Shown: positions 1 through 10,400, numbered from the stretch's first letter. The stretch is DNA of 64,000 nucleotides from Kibdelosporangium sp. MJ126-NF4 (GCF_000826545.1 NZ_CDME01000005.1:231691-295690), one strand, 5' to 3'. Notes: generated by a model not told the origin, from the letters alone. Made by a program: numbers and translations.

Positions 1-2
1 AC

Positions 3-980
3 CACCGGGAACGGTTGCAGGCGGCGCAACAGCGGTTGAACAAGGTCGGTGTCACGTCGGCCAGCGACGCCGGGACAGACTCCGCCGAACTCGTCGTCCT
101 GCGCGAGCAGGCCGCCGCGCTGACCGTGCGCGTCAACGCCTTCCTGACGTGGAACGCGTTCACCGAGGTGGGTTCCGCTGTGCGCACCGACTCCGCGGCG
201 GACGACCTGCTCCGGATCCGCACCGTCAAGCTCTACGTCGACGGGGCGCTGGGCAGCCGTGGCGCGGCTTTGCTGGAGCCCTACAGCGACGCGGGCGGCG
301 GCAAAGGACTGCTCCAGATCGACCCGCCGGAGTTGGAGAGCCGGATGCGGCGGATCGTCGACGCCGGATACCAGTGTGCCGTGCACGCCATCGGGGACGG
401 CGGCAACAGGCTGGTGCTGGACACCTATGAGCGGATCCCGCGCGGCCAGATGCGCCACCGCATCGAGCACGCCCAGGTGCTCGCCCTGTCGGACATCCCA
501 CGGTTGCGCAGCCTCGACCTGATCGCGTCGATGCAACCCGTGCACGCCACCGAGGACATGAACATGGCCGAGAACCGGGTCGGCGCGGCCCGGATTGCGG
601 GTGCGTACGCCTGGCGGACGCTGCTCGACCAGGGCACGGTGATCGCGGCGGGCTCGGACTTCCCGGTGTCGCCGGAGAACCCGTTCGACGGGATGCACGC
701 GGCGGTCACCCGCACCGACCGGGACGGCAAACCGGCTGGCGGATGGTATCCGGCGCAGGGGATGACTCCGGTCGAGGCGTTGCGGGCGTTCACGTGGAGC
801 GCGGCGTACGCCGCACACCAGGAACGGGTGCTCGGCTCACTGGAACCGGGCAAGCACGCCGATTTCATCCTCGTCGACCAGGATCCGTTCGCCCTGGACA
901 CCGGCCGGGCGCTCTGGCAGACGGAGGTGTTGCAGACCTGGCTCGGCGGCCGCCGGGTGGGCGAATATGGTCAACTGTGA
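3..980 (+). CDS. Amidohydrolase family 3 protein, 5' end outside window
   Basis: This is the C-terminal part of a metal-dependent amidohydrolase of the YtcJ/Amidohydro_3 type; the frame is open to the left edge, so the true start lies outside. About 325 residues are visible. Family motifs seen are AVHAIGDGGN (metal-binding His), HRIEHAQ (second His pair) and AGSDFPVSPENPF, whose Asp is the usual catalytic/metal residue, followed by the closing LEPGKHADFILVDQDPF beta-sandwich segment typical of the superfamily. Members hydrolyse N-formyl, N-acyl or similar amide bonds in the cytoplasm; the substrate cannot be read from sequence. Its stop TGA overlaps the GTG start of the next gene, so the two are probably co-translated. 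Confidence 0.9.
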   Translation, partial: HRERLQAAQQRLNKVGVTSASDAGTDSAELVVLREQAAALTVRVNAFLTWNAFTEVGSAVRTDSAADDLLRIRTVKLYVDGALGSRGAALLEPYSDAGGGKGLLQIDPPELESRMRRIVDAGYQCAVHAIGDGGNRLVLDTYERIPRGQMRHRIEHAQVLALSDIPRLRSLDLIASMQPVHATEDMNMAENRVGAARIAGAYAWRTLLDQGTVIAAGSDFPVSPENPFDGMHAAVTRTDRDGKPAGGWYPAQGMTPVEALRAFTWSAAYAAHQERVLGSLEPGKHADFILVDQDPFALDTGRALWQTEVLQTWLGGRRVGEYGQL

Positions 981-1348
981 CCGATGCCGTGGACGTCCTG
1001 AGGTCCTTTCCCTGGCTGGCGCAACTGCCGGGCCCGTTGCTGCATCGGTTGGACTGGGCGGAGTTCCGTGTCCCCACCGAGACGGTCGCGCAGGCCATCG
1101 AGCGTCTCCAGGCAGCCACCGGACATCTGGTGATGAGCTACCGCCGTGGCCTGATCGGTCGTGTCGACCACGGTGCCGTCCAGTTGTGTGAGCTGATCGA
1201 ACCGGCGACGATCTCCGCCGCCGACGCGGTGGTGCTCGCGGAGCTGGAAGGGATCGTCGCGGCTCACGGCGCCTGCCTGGTCCTGTACCGCAACCCACTG
1301 CGTCTCAGTCGTCCGGGCGCGGTCTGCGGTCAGTGGCCGCCTGTGTGA
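977..1348 (+). CDS. Hypothetical protein, 123 residues
   Basis: I do not recognise this family. The GTG start overlaps the amidohydrolase stop codon (GTGA), which supports both this start and translational coupling. The product is a soluble-looking 123-residue protein with no signal peptide, membrane segment or metal motif; it has an aliphatic first half (DVLRSFPWLAQLPGPLLHRLDW) and two Cys in the second half. The following SagB-like gene starts about 40 bases downstream, so all three genes may form one operon. A partner role for the dehydrogenase is possible but unproven. Confidence 0.6.
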   Translation: MTDAVDVLRSFPWLAQLPGPLLHRLDWAEFRVPTETVAQAIERLQAATGHLVMSYRRGLIGRVDHGAVQLCELIEPATISAADAVVLAELEGIVAAHGACLVLYRNPLRLSRPGAVCGQWPPV

Positions 1349-1389
1349 GTGGCCCAGGGTGGCGCCGCGGAGACAGAGGTGATTCGCTG

Positions 1390-2748
1390 GTGAAGGACAC
1401 TGCCGTGACAGAGATGATCGGGCTTCGCCCTGGGGTACGCAGCGTGGTGTCCGACGATGGCGAGCTGTTCCTGGTCGCGTGGCCCTACGACGGTTCCCTC
1501 GGCCGGGCCAGCGATCGCAAGCAGGCCGCTGTGGCGCGCCTCGCGGCTGGCCCGGTGTCGGTCGACGAACTGGGCTCTGTGGTCGGCGACGACGGTGAGC
1601 TACGGGAGTTGCTCGAACGACTCCTGTCAGGACAGTGGGTCTACCACACGGTGCTGGAAGGCGAGAGTCCTCAGTACACGGTCCGGCCCACGGGCGCGCG
1701 TCGCCCGCGTCGAACCGGAACGCGTCCACGGGCCGTGACGCTGTCCAGATTCGCCTCCCTGAGACGAGAAGCGCACGACATGGCGTTGTCGTCACCGCTT
1801 TCCGGCAGCGTCGTCCTTGTCCACGAACCTGAACTGCTGGCTGTGATGGGCATACTCACGCGGCCGTCGGCACCCGGCTCTCGGAGCGTTGTCGAGCGCC
1901 TGCTGGATGACCTGTGGCGCGAGGGTTACCTGGTGGACAGTGCGGCCACCGAGGACAGTGAGTTCCGCCTGGCGCAGTGGAGTGAGCACGAACTGGCTTT
2001 CCACGCCGCGAGTCGGCAGCCGTACGGGCTGGCCCGGCAGGGAGGCTTCGGCGCCACCGAGTGGGCGGCCGGGCGGTTCGATCCGCTTCCGGCGCGGCGG
2101 GAGCCCTTCAGCGGCGAGGCCATCGCTCTGCCCGCGCCCGACATGGAACGTCTGGTCCGCGAGGACATTTCGATGACCCGAGCGTTGGAAACCCGCCGTT
2201 CACAACGTGAGTACGACGACGAGCACCCCATCACCCTGCGGCAGTTGGGCGAGTTTCTCCACAGGTGTGCGCATGTGCGATCGGTGGACGCGACGACCGG
2301 GACCTCCACGCGGCCCAGCCCGTCCGGCGGCGGCCTGCACGAGCTGGAGATCTACCCGGTCACGCGACTGGTGTCCGGCCTGGACAACGGGATCCACCAC
2401 TACGACCCCTTCGGTCATCGGCTCGAACGTGTGCCCGCCACACCGGCGGCGGCCCGGCTACTACTGGAACACGCCACCCTGGCCATGGGGAAACGCACCA
2501 CGCCTCAGGTACTCCTCATCATCACGGCACGGTTCGGCCGGACCATGGCGAAGTACGAGTCCATGGCCTACGCGTTGACGCTCAAGAACGTCGGCGCGTT
2601 GCAGCAGACGATGTACCTCGTCGCCACCGCGATGGGCCTGGCGCCGTGTGCCGTCGAGGCCGGAGCCCCGGATGTCTTCGCCGCGGCCACCGGCATCGAC
2701 CACGTCGTCGAGTCACCGGTCGGCGAGTTCGCGCTGGGTAGCTGCTGA
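1390..2748 (+). CDS. SagB/ThcOx-type flavin-dependent dehydrogenase
   Basis: FMN-dependent nitroreductase-fold enzyme of the SagB type, the class that oxidises azolines to azoles during maturation of thiazole/oxazole-modified peptides. The GTG start is preceded by AGAGG, giving 452 residues. The N-terminal part (about 1-230) looks like the poorly conserved winged-helix/docking region seen in actinobacterial members. The flavin domain begins near residue 269 with RRSQREYDDEHPITL, followed by SPSGGGLHELEIYP (about 310-323), KYESMAYALTLKNVGALQQ (about 388-406) and AMGLAPCAVEAG. No YcaO cyclodehydratase, SagC or obvious Cys/Ser/Thr-rich precursor lies within the window, so the azole role is family knowledge only. 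Other SagB-like proteins act outside peptide pathways. Confidence 0.85.
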   Translation: MKDTAVTEMIGLRPGVRSVVSDDGELFLVAWPYDGSLGRASDRKQAAVARLAAGPVSVDELGSVVGDDGELRELLERLLSGQWVYHTVLEGESPQYTVRPTGARRPRRTGTRPRAVTLSRFASLRREAHDMALSSPLSGSVVLVHEPELLAVMGILTRPSAPGSRSVVERLLDDLWREGYLVDSAATEDSEFRLAQWSEHELAFHAASRQPYGLARQGGFGATEWAAGRFDPLPARREPFSGEAIALPAPDMERLVREDISMTRALETRRSQREYDDEHPITLRQLGEFLHRCAHVRSVDATTGTSTRPSPSGGGLHELEIYPVTRLVSGLDNGIHHYDPFGHRLERVPATPAAARLLLEHATLAMGKRTTPQVLLIITARFGRTMAKYESMAYALTLKNVGALQQTMYLVATAMGLAPCAVEAGAPDVFAAATGIDHVVESPVGEFALGSC

Positions 2749-2878
2749 CTGGGAGCGCTCTTGGTCGTGTTTTCCTTGTGGTGGCGGGGAAAGTGACGAA
2801 CAACGCGGCCGTGCGGTGGTTGTCGGCTGATCAGCTGTGCCGCTACCTTTCGGGGACACCAAGTCTGGGAGGTATCAG

Positions 2879-5800
2879 GTGCTGTCCGTCAGGGGACGAT
2901 TAACAGCCGGGGCGCTCGCGATGAGCTTGTGCTGCACCGCTTTCCCGGTGGCGCACGCGGCGCCCGCCGAGTCGGACGACATGGTATCGGGGGAGCGGTC
3001 GGTCACGTTGATCACCGGTGACCGGGTGGTCGTCGACGACACGCACTCGGCCGTGCGGACGATTGTCCCGGCCAAGGGCCGCGAGGCCATGACGTTCATC
3101 ACGCAGGAGCGCGAAGGACACAGTTTCGTGGTGCCGCGGGACGCGCTGCCCCTGCTGGGACAGGGAAAGCTCGACAAACGCCTGTTCGACGTCACCCAGC
3201 TGCTGCGTTTCGGCTACGACGACGCCCACAGCCCCACCCTGCCCTTGATCGTGAAGTACGCGCCCGAGGCGTCACGAACCCAGAACCGCCTGGCGGGCGC
3301 CACGGTCAAGGCCGACCTGTCGAGCGTGCACAGCTCGGCCGTCAGTGCGGCCAAAACCGGCGCGATCTGGTCGTCGCTCACGCGCGTCGACGCGGTCCGG
3401 CATGTCCGGCTGGACGGAAAAGTCAGGTCCACATTGGACAAGAGTGTTGTGCAGATCGGCGCGCCCGCCGCCTGGCAGGCCGGGTACACCGGAGCGGGCG
3501 TGAAGGTCGCCGTGGTGGACACCGGCGTCGACCAGTCACACCCCGACCTGGCAGGCAGGGAGATCGCCGAACAGAACTTCAGCGAGGACTCCGACGCGGT
3601 CGACCGCAACGGCCACGGGACGCACGTGGCGTCGACCATCGCCGGAACCGGCGCGAAATCGGGTGGCAAGTACAAGGGCGTCGCACCGGACGCGCAGATC
3701 ATCGACGCCAAGGTGCTCGACTCGGGCGGCATCGGCAGCGAATCGACCCTCTTGAGCGGTATCCAGTGGGCAGTCGACCAGGGCGCACGGGTGGTCAACA
3801 TCAGTGTCGGCTCCGAGGACACGCCTGGCGTCGACCCGGTGGAAGAGGCCGTCAACACCCTGTCCGCACAGCGCGGCACCCTGTTCGTGATCGCTGCGGG
3901 CAACGTGGACGGCGCCGTGCGCACCATCAGCAGCCCCGGCAGCGCGGACGCCGCGCTGACCGTCGGCGCGGTCGACCGAGCCGACGAGATCGCGGGCTTC
4001 TCCAACCGTGGTCCACGGGTCGGTGACGGCGCGATCAAACCGGACGTCACCGCGCCCGGCACCGACATCGTCGCCGCTCAGGCCACCGAAGGATACATAG
4101 GCACACCAGTGGCCGACGGGTATGTCGCGCTGTCCGGCACGTCCATGGCGACCCCGCACACCGCGGGCGCCGCGGCACTGCTGGCCCAGCAGCACACCGG
4201 CTGGCGTGGCGAGGAAATCAAGAAAACGTTGGTCGCGTCGGCCAAACCCACCCCCAAGCTGACCGTGTTCGACCAGGGCGCGGGCCGGATCGACGTCGCG
4301 CGGGCCATCACCCAGACGGTCACCAGCACACCGGTCAACCTCAACTTCGGTGTGCAGCAATGGCCCCACGACGACGACCAGCCGACAAGCCAGGCAGTCA
4401 CGTACCGCAACTCGGGATCCGCAGCCGCCACAGTCGACCTCGCCGCGGACGTGACCGGACCGGACGGCAAAGCCGCCCCGGCGGGCATGGTGACGGTCAG
4501 CCCCGCCCGGCTCACCATCCCGGCCAGTGGCGAGGCAAAGGCCACCGTCACCGCGAACACGCGGATCGGAACACTCGACGGCCGGTTCACCGGAGCCGTG
4601 GTCGCCACCGCGAACGGCGCGTCCGCGCGGACACCGGTGGCGGTGGAGCGTGAGGTGGAGTCCTACAACCTCACCATCAAACACACGGCGGTCGACGGCA
4701 ACCCGCTGCCGTCCTACTTTCTGTCCATTGTCGACCTCGACCGGGAGACGCTCGACTACCTGGATCCGTTCGGCTCCGACGGCGTCACCAGGATCCGGCT
4801 CCGCAAGGGGCACTACACCATGGAAAGCACGTCGAGCCATCCCGGGGAGATGGAATGGCTGGTGTACCCGTCGCTGAGACTCGACAGGGAGACGACTCTC
4901 GACTTCGACTACCGGCTGGCGAAGCCGATCTCGATCACCCCTCCGCAACCGCTGAACCTGCAGATGGGCAGTATGGGGCTGCAACGCACCTTCACAAGCG
5001 GTCGCAAATGGGACACCGGGGTGCGTTCCGATGCCACGAATCTGCGCGATGTGCTTGTCGCGCAGATCGGCCCGTCGCTTCCGCCGGGCAACATGGCCAC
5101 CCAGGTGCACTCCCAGTGGACCGCGGACAACGGGGACTTCTACGGCCTGGCATGGGTCGTACCCGACTTCCCGACCGGGTTCACCCGTGTGGTCAAGCAG
5201 ACCGACCTGACACAGGTCACCGTCGACCTGGGCACTCCGCTGCCAGGTCGGAGCGGGATTCGACAGGTCACCGCGTACCCGAAGTCGGGGGAGCACATCA
5301 GCCTCGCCGCAGCCCTCAACCAGCGCGTACCGCTGCCCAGCACACAAACCGAGTACTACACCCGTGACGTGGCCTGGAGCCGCGAAATTCGACAGATCAA
5401 CGGCAACCGCGCCGAGACATCGACCTTCACCGCACCGAGGCAGTACCCGGCGGCGCGGATCTACCAGGAGTCGCACAACCGCGGTGTCTTCGGACCGGTG
5501 CTGCCCTCGACCAGGGTCCCGGGCAGGTGGGTTTCCCGGCAGGGCGACACGCTCGAAGTGTTCACCCCGCTGTTCGGAGACGGCGCGGGGAACTGGGGAC
5601 TGTCCCAGACCGACAGCGGCAACACGGCCCTCTATCGGGACGGGCAGCTCATCGACTCGAGGAACACACCGGGTGAGGCCTCATTGGACATGCCCGCAGG
5701 CGCGGGGACCTATCGGCTCGCGGTGGAAGGTGTCCGTACAGACAAGGGAGTCTCGGACGTGAGCACCAAGGTGGCCATCGCCTGGACGTTCACGTCGAGC

Positions 5801-6127
5801 CCCGGTACCGCCCGGCTACCGATCTCCACGGTCCGCTACACACCCGCGTTGGACAACGACAACGCGGCACCGAAGGGACAGAAGCTGACGGTCCCGGTCG
5901 CGGTCCAGTCCCAGGGCACCGACCAGGGGCAACCTCCTCAGTCGCTGACCGTCGAGGCGTCCTACGACAGCGGCGCCACCTGGCAGGCGGTGCCGGTCGT
6001 CTCCAACGCCCTCGCCGTCCTTGACCATCCCAACACCGTCGGCACAGTGTCGTTGCGCGCCAAGGCAGTCGACCGCGACGGCGGCATCGTCGAGCAAACC
6101 ATCATCAACGCCTACAAGATCCGCTGA
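2879..6127 (+). CDS. Secreted S8 family (subtilisin-like) serine peptidase, 1082 residues
   Basis: Large exported subtilase. The GTG start is chosen for GGGAGG six bases upstream; it yields a signal peptide with a hydrophobic core and a likely cleavage after AHA. The catalytic triad is Asp214 (VVDTGVD), His246 (NGHGTHVAS) and Ser422 (GTSMATPHTAG), with the oxyanion Asn in FVIAAGN. Roughly 580 residues follow the catalytic domain, rich in beta-type sequence and probably Fn3-like modules, as in other large actinobacterial subtilases. Codon 8, inside the signal peptide, is TTA (2900-2902), the rare leucine codon read by the bldA tRNA in streptomycetes, so expression may be tied to development. 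The preceding SagB-like gene ends 130 bases upstream; no common function is evident. Confidence 0.93.
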   Translation: MLSVRGRLTAGALAMSLCCTAFPVAHAAPAESDDMVSGERSVTLITGDRVVVDDTHSAVRTIVPAKGREAMTFITQEREGHSFVVPRDALPLLGQGKLDKRLFDVTQLLRFGYDDAHSPTLPLIVKYAPEASRTQNRLAGATVKADLSSVHSSAVSAAKTGAIWSSLTRVDAVRHVRLDGKVRSTLDKSVVQIGAPAAWQAGYTGAGVKVAVVDTGVDQSHPDLAGREIAEQNFSEDSDAVDRNGHGTHVASTIAGTGAKSGGKYKGVAPDAQIIDAKVLDSGGIGSESTLLSGIQWAVDQGARVVNISVGSEDTPGVDPVEEAVNTLSAQRGTLFVIAAGNVDGAVRTISSPGSADAALTVGAVDRADEIAGFSNRGPRVGDGAIKPDVTAPGTDIVAAQATEGYIGTPVADGYVALSGTSMATPHTAGAAALLAQQHTGWRGEEIKKTLVASAKPTPKLTVFDQGAGRIDVARAITQTVTSTPVNLNFGVQQWPHDDDQPTSQAVTYRNSGSAAATVDLAADVTGPDGKAAPAGMVTVSPARLTIPASGEAKATVTANTRIGTLDGRFTGAVVATANGASARTPVAVEREVESYNLTIKHTAVDGNPLPSYFLSIVDLDRETLDYLDPFGSDGVTRIRLRKGHYTMESTSSHPGEMEWLVYPSLRLDRETTLDFDYRLAKPISITPPQPLNLQMGSMGLQRTFTSGRKWDTGVRSDATNLRDVLVAQIGPSLPPGNMATQVHSQWTADNGDFYGLAWVVPDFPTGFTRVVKQTDLTQVTVDLGTPLPGRSGIRQVTAYPKSGEHISLAAALNQRVPLPSTQTEYYTRDVAWSREIRQINGNRAETSTFTAPRQYPAARIYQESHNRGVFGPVLPSTRVPGRWVSRQGDTLEVFTPLFGDGAGNWGLSQTDSGNTALYRDGQLIDSRNTPGEASLDMPAGAGTYRLAVEGVRTDKGVSDVSTKVAIAWTFTSSPGTARLPISTVRYTPALDNDNAAPKGQKLTVPVAVQSQGTDQGQPPQSLTVEASYDSGATWQAVPVVSNALAVLDHPNTVGTVSLRAKAVDRDGGIVEQTIINAYKIR

Positions 6128-6170
6128 CCCCGGTGTGGGCTCCCTGCCAGCCAGGGAGCCCCACACGGGG
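6128..6170 (+). terminator. Strong hairpin terminator after the S8 peptidase
   Basis: Directly after the stop codon, GTGTGGGCTCCCTG (6133-6146) pairs with CAGGGAGCCCCACAC (6152-6166) around a five-base loop with one bulge, and flanking C and G runs extend the stem. No long T run follows, as is usual in high-GC actinomycetes. It ends the plus-strand unit before the repeat region. Confidence 0.85.
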
Positions 6171-6233
6171 CCCACAACCGCGTACGAACGGTGTCGTGTG
6201 AGTGAGCACGTAGCGTGCAGCCAGCTACAGCGG

Positions 6234-6827
6234 GCTGCGCGCAATGCGCAGGGGTGTGGTTCGTGGGGTGTCCCTCCCGTATGGCCTGGGCGAAGCCATA
6301 CCACGGCGTGTCGGGAGGTCGGCCTACCCAACCCAACCCCAAGCGCAGGCGGTACCGATCTCCCGGCACGCCGTGGTTTCCTTTGGCAGGTCATACGGGA
6401 GGGGCGCCCCGCGCCCCCACTTGACCCAGGAAGTCACGTGGGCTGAGCGAACCGGGGCGAGAAACGAAGCTCTGTTTGTGTCCCCTCTTGGAGGCCTGCC
6501 CGCCGGCGAGGCATCTCTTTTTCTTTTGTGACAAGAAAAAAGAAGGTCCTCGCCGGACGGCAGGCCTCCGAGAGGGAAACCAACACGTGGTTTGTCCACC
6601 CGGTTGGCTCTGCTCACGTGATTTCCTGTGCCGGGAAAAAGAGGCGTGGTCGGTTCCCTCCCGTATGTCCTGCCGGAGGAAACCACGACGTGCCGGGAGA
6701 TCGGTACCGCCTCGCGCCGGGCACGCCAGTTTCGTAGGCCGACCTCCCGACACGCCGTGGTATGGCTTCGCCCAGGCCATACGGGAGGAAACCAACCACG
6801 AACCCCACCCATGCGCTATGCGCGCAA
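6234..6827. repeat. Giant imperfect palindrome (two arms of about 295 bases)
   Basis: The left arm (about 6234-6530) and the right arm (about 6531-6827) are reverse complements along their whole length, with blocks of near identity: the segment carrying CCCGTATGGCCTGGGCGAAG (left) is matched exactly in inverse near 6750-6785. The centre is an A/T-rich turn, TCTTTTGTGACAAGAAAA. Each arm contains nested hairpins such as GTATGGC/GCCATAC and several copies of CATACGGGAGG or its complement. It lies between convergent genes (S8 peptidase and STAS protein). It has no credible gene; apparent open frames arise from the repeat itself. It resembles a fold-back or MITE-like element or a dispersed intergenic repeat rather than a simple terminator. 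Confidence 0.85.
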
Positions 6828-6838
6828 GACCTCTCGCC

Positions 6839-6870
6839 CGCTTGCCCGCTTGCCCGCTTGCCCGCTTGCG
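6839..6870. repeat. Tandem 8-bp repeat CGCTTGCC
   Basis: Four head-to-tail units of CGCTTGCC, the last ending in G, followed by degenerate CACTTGCC units to about 6895. It abuts the right arm of the giant palindrome, and an array of GC-rich units similarly abuts the related element at 63.6 kb. Confidence 0.9.
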
Positions 6871-6961
6871 CACACGACCACTTGCCCACTTGCCCTCGTG
6901 TTCTTGCTCGCGCGCAAATCCGACTTCGACGGAACTCTGGGCCCGGCACAGGGGAGTGGTG

Positions 6962-7291
6962 TCAGTGGCCCAATGCCGTCTCGACGTCCGGCACCAGGGA
7001 CAGGACCTGGCCGAGCCCGGTCAGTTCGAGCGCGTGCGCGACTATCTCGTTGCCGACCGCCACCTGCAGGTCCTTGTCGGCGCGCATCGACTGCTCCTGC
7101 GCCTCCACCAGGACGGCGAGGCCGGGCGACGCCAGGAAGGTGACGCCAGCGAGGTCGACCACCACGGACGGCGCCGTCTGCCGCAGGGCGTCCTGGATCG
7201 CCTCGGCGAAGGTGGCTTGCGAGGCCAGGTCGATGGCTCCGGTTGCTGACACGACGACTGCGTGCTCCCGCAGTTCGACTCGGCATTGCAT
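6962..7291 (-). CDS. STAS-domain protein, anti-sigma factor antagonist type
   Basis: A 109-residue single STAS domain of the SpoIIAA/RsbV/BldG class. Such proteins bind a serine-kinase anti-sigma factor and are switched by phosphorylation of a conserved Ser. Here the phospho-loop reads FLASPGLAVLVEA with Ser55; the usual second Ser/Thr before Gly is Pro, so phosphorylation, if it occurs, should fall on Ser55. A GAGG ribosome site lies seven bases before ATG. No cognate kinase or sigma factor is adjacent, and a strong terminator separates it from the upstream RHS gene, so it is probably a monocistronic orphan. Confidence 0.88.
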   Translation of the reverse strand: MQCRVELREHAVVVSATGAIDLASQATFAEAIQDALRQTAPSVVVDLAGVTFLASPGLAVLVEAQEQSMRADKDLQVAVGNEIVAHALELTGLGQVLSLVPDVETALGH

Positions 7292-7377
7292 GAGTGCCTC
7301 GTTTGCTGGTGAGGACGTGCGGACACGACAGAACTGTGAGCGCGGGTATCCAGCGAGCGGCGAGCCTAAACCTGCAC

Positions 7378-7408
7378 GGCCGGGCCGGGTGTCACACCCG
7401 GCCCGGCC
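7378..7408 (-). terminator. Perfect hairpin terminator of the RHS gene
   Basis: GGCCGGGCCGGGTG (7378-7391) and CACCCGGCCCGGCC (7395-7408) form a perfect 14-bp stem with a TCA loop, about 40 bases past the stop of the minus-strand RHS gene. It isolates that gene from the STAS gene downstream. Confidence 0.88.
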
Positions 7409-7450
7409 AGTGTTGTCAGCGAAAGGGAGTTTGGGTAATCGCGCTGGGGA

Positions 7451-10400
7451 CTACGACTTCGGCCCCGTCCACTGGAGCTTGCTGCCGTCGTTCGGGTCGA
7501 TCATCACCGCTTTTCCTGCGTTGATCACGGCCATCACCGCATCGGCGACGGGTTGGTGATCGTAGTAGTAGGAATAGCCATGACCGTTGGGTACGCTGCG
7601 TCGGAGCTGGTCGAGGCTGAACGCGCTGCCGACGATTCGCCCCAGCCAGTTGTTGTACAGGTCCATTCGCTGGAGATCCTTTTTGTCATCCGCGGAGTTG
7701 CCCGCGACCATCTCGTGGGCGTCGGTGAACTCCTTCGCTATGTCCGCGTTGAAGTACACCGTCAGCAGAGCACTCCAGTACACGTGCTGGAACGCGTTGC
7801 CAAGCGACCCGTCCGGCGGCGCGTCCTCCTTGCTGTAGTCATAGGAACCGCCGAAGAGTTGGCCCGCCCGGGTTTGCGCCTCTCCCTTGAGGAGCATCAA
7901 CTTGTCCGCGTTGAGACCATGGCGCAGGGACAGGCTGAGCTCCTTGTCGGTCAGCTCCATGAATCCGAGATTCTTCTTCGGGCTCCCGTCGAACAGGGAC
8001 GAATCCGGGAACATGTTCCTCGCCGTGGCGTCGGCGCCGGGGGTGCGGTCAGTGGGGCTTTTCCCGGTGGGGTCGGTGAGTTTGACCGGGTTGTTGTGGA
8101 CGTAGGTGTGGGTGGCGAGGTTGCGGGGGTTGGTGATGCCGCCCGCGAGCTTGGAGTCCAAGTACTCGGGTAGGGCCGGATCCGCGCTGTTCCAGAGTTG
8201 TGTGCGCGGGTTGTAGTACCGAGCGCCGTGGTAGTAGAGGCCGGTTTCGCTGTCGAGTTCCTTGCCGGTGAACTGGTACGGCGTGTCGCTCTGGCCAGCT
8301 CGTTCCTCCACCCACGTCTCGCCGAACGGGAAGTACTCCAGATGCTCGGTGACGTTGCCCTGGTTGTCGGTGACGTAACCGGACGAACCGAGATGGTCGG
8401 CGTGGAAGAACGACTGGGCGTTCTCATGCCCGGTGGCCGCGACCGTTTTGGTGGTCAACCGGTTGTCGCCGATGAAGATGTGTTTGTAGCCGGTGCCGTC
8501 GCGTTCGCTGTAGTTGCGGTTGGGGTAGAGGTGCTGGCCGTCGCCGTTCTTGACTACCCGGTCTCCCTTGGCGTCGTAGACGTAGCCGACCGTCGCGTCG
8601 GTGCAGCCTGCCGGGGTTTGCGGAACGACAGCAGTGGCGGTGTCCTGGTTGCAGGCCAGGCGGTTCTCCTCGTCCCACACGAACTGGCGGCGTTTGCCGT
8701 TGTCCGCGGTGGTGTCGGTGACGTTGCCGTTGGCGTCGTAGGCCTGGGTGATCGGGCCGATCTTGTTGGGCGCGTGCGGTTTCCCGCTGCCGTAGGTGTA
8801 CGCGTAGTCGTAGGTGGTCTTGTCCTGGGCCTCAGCCGGGTTGGCGGGATCCTCGTCGATCGGCTCGATCGGGCCGAATGACGCCGTACGCGTCACGCCT
8901 GGCGACTGCGCGGGACCGGTGATCTCGTGGCTCTGGTTCTTGCTCGTCGTGTTGTGGATGGAGTCGTAGCCAAGCGCCAGGGTGTACTTGTCCTGCTGGT
9001 TGTTCTTGTTCGTGTACTGGCCGCTGGCGCTGGTGAGCTGGTACAGGTCGTCGTAGCCGAAGGTCTGCTTGCTCGGCCCGCCGATGGTCCCGCCCTGCGG
9101 CACGGTGTTGGCCAGCGCGGTGATGTTGCCGACCTTGTCGTAGGTGTAGCCGAGGTTCTGGAACGTCGAGCCGTTGGGCTGGGTCGAGTTCAGGGTGGCG
9201 AGCCTGCGGTCGGCGGCGTTGTAGCTGTACGTCGTGCGGACGCCGTTGCCGGTCTGCTGAAGGACCTTCTGGCCGAACTTGTCGTAGTCGACACGGGCGA
9301 GGTACGTGTAGTTGTCGCCGCGCTTGGTACCGGTCGCGCGGGTGACCTCGCCGCCGGAGTTGTAGTCGTAGCCGAGCACTTCACCGTCGGGGTAGGTCAG
9401 TTGCAGCACGCGGTTGAACGCGTCGAAACGCCACGAGGTGGTGTAGCTGCGGTCCGCCTGCCCGCCGACCTTGATCGTGCGGGTTTCCCGGGTTGTCTCA
9501 CCCATTGGGCCGTAGGCGCGGGCGAGAGTGCCTGCCGCGTCGCGGATCTCGGTGACCCGGCCAGCGGCGTTGTCAGGGGCACCGGCCGCGCCGTAGGTGT
9601 AGGTGACGTTGTTGCCAGGGAAGGTCGGATAACGGACGGCCTTGAGGCGGGTGTGGTCGTAGTCGTACTCGACCTGTCTGGCCGCGGCCCGCAGGTTTGC
9701 GGTGATCTTGGCGACAGGGTTGTTCGCCAGGTCGTAGCGGGTTTCACTGCGCCCCGCATCGGGGCTGTCGAGCACGGTACGGCGGCCGAGGCCGTCGTAC
9801 TCGACCCGAGTGGCGTTGTTCTTGTCGTCGGTGATGGTGGTGACCTGCTTGAGCGGGTCGTAGTCGTAGCTGGTCCAGATGACCGGCTGTCCACCGGCCG
9901 GGTTGAACTCCTTGACCGCGGTGGTTAGCTCACGGACGTCCTGGTAGGTGCGCCGCTGCTTGCCGTTGCCGTCCGTCGAGGTCGTCTCGAACCGCACCAC
10001 CCCGGCGCGGTCCGGGCCGAAGGCGTACGCCTGGCTGGTGGTGGTCTCGTCGGGGAGCACCACGCGCACAGCGCGGTCCAGCACGTCGAAGGAACTCCGT
10101 GACGGCGCCACGGTGTCGAACGCCTGGTTGAACGTGGTGTTGGTGTCGGACTTGGGTTCGGTGACCGGGTAGTACTGCTCCACCGTGCGCCCGGCGAAGT
10201 CGAACTTCACGCGGCCGGACACGGTCATGACCTGCTGTGGCGACTCGCCCGGCGCGGGGGCCACAGCGGCGTCCTTCTTGGTTTGCAGGACGCGCTTGAG
10301 GCCGTCGGTGAAGGTGACGGTGTCGATGGTGTCGTCGCGGACACCGCCTGCGTCGCGGTCCAGGTGCCGGGTGGTGGCGAAGGGCACTGTGGCTTCGGGG

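Noticed and set aside
6244..6531. Short proteins encoded in the palindromic region
   Set aside because: The frames mirror the inverted repeat on both strands, lack ribosome sites and have no family motif.
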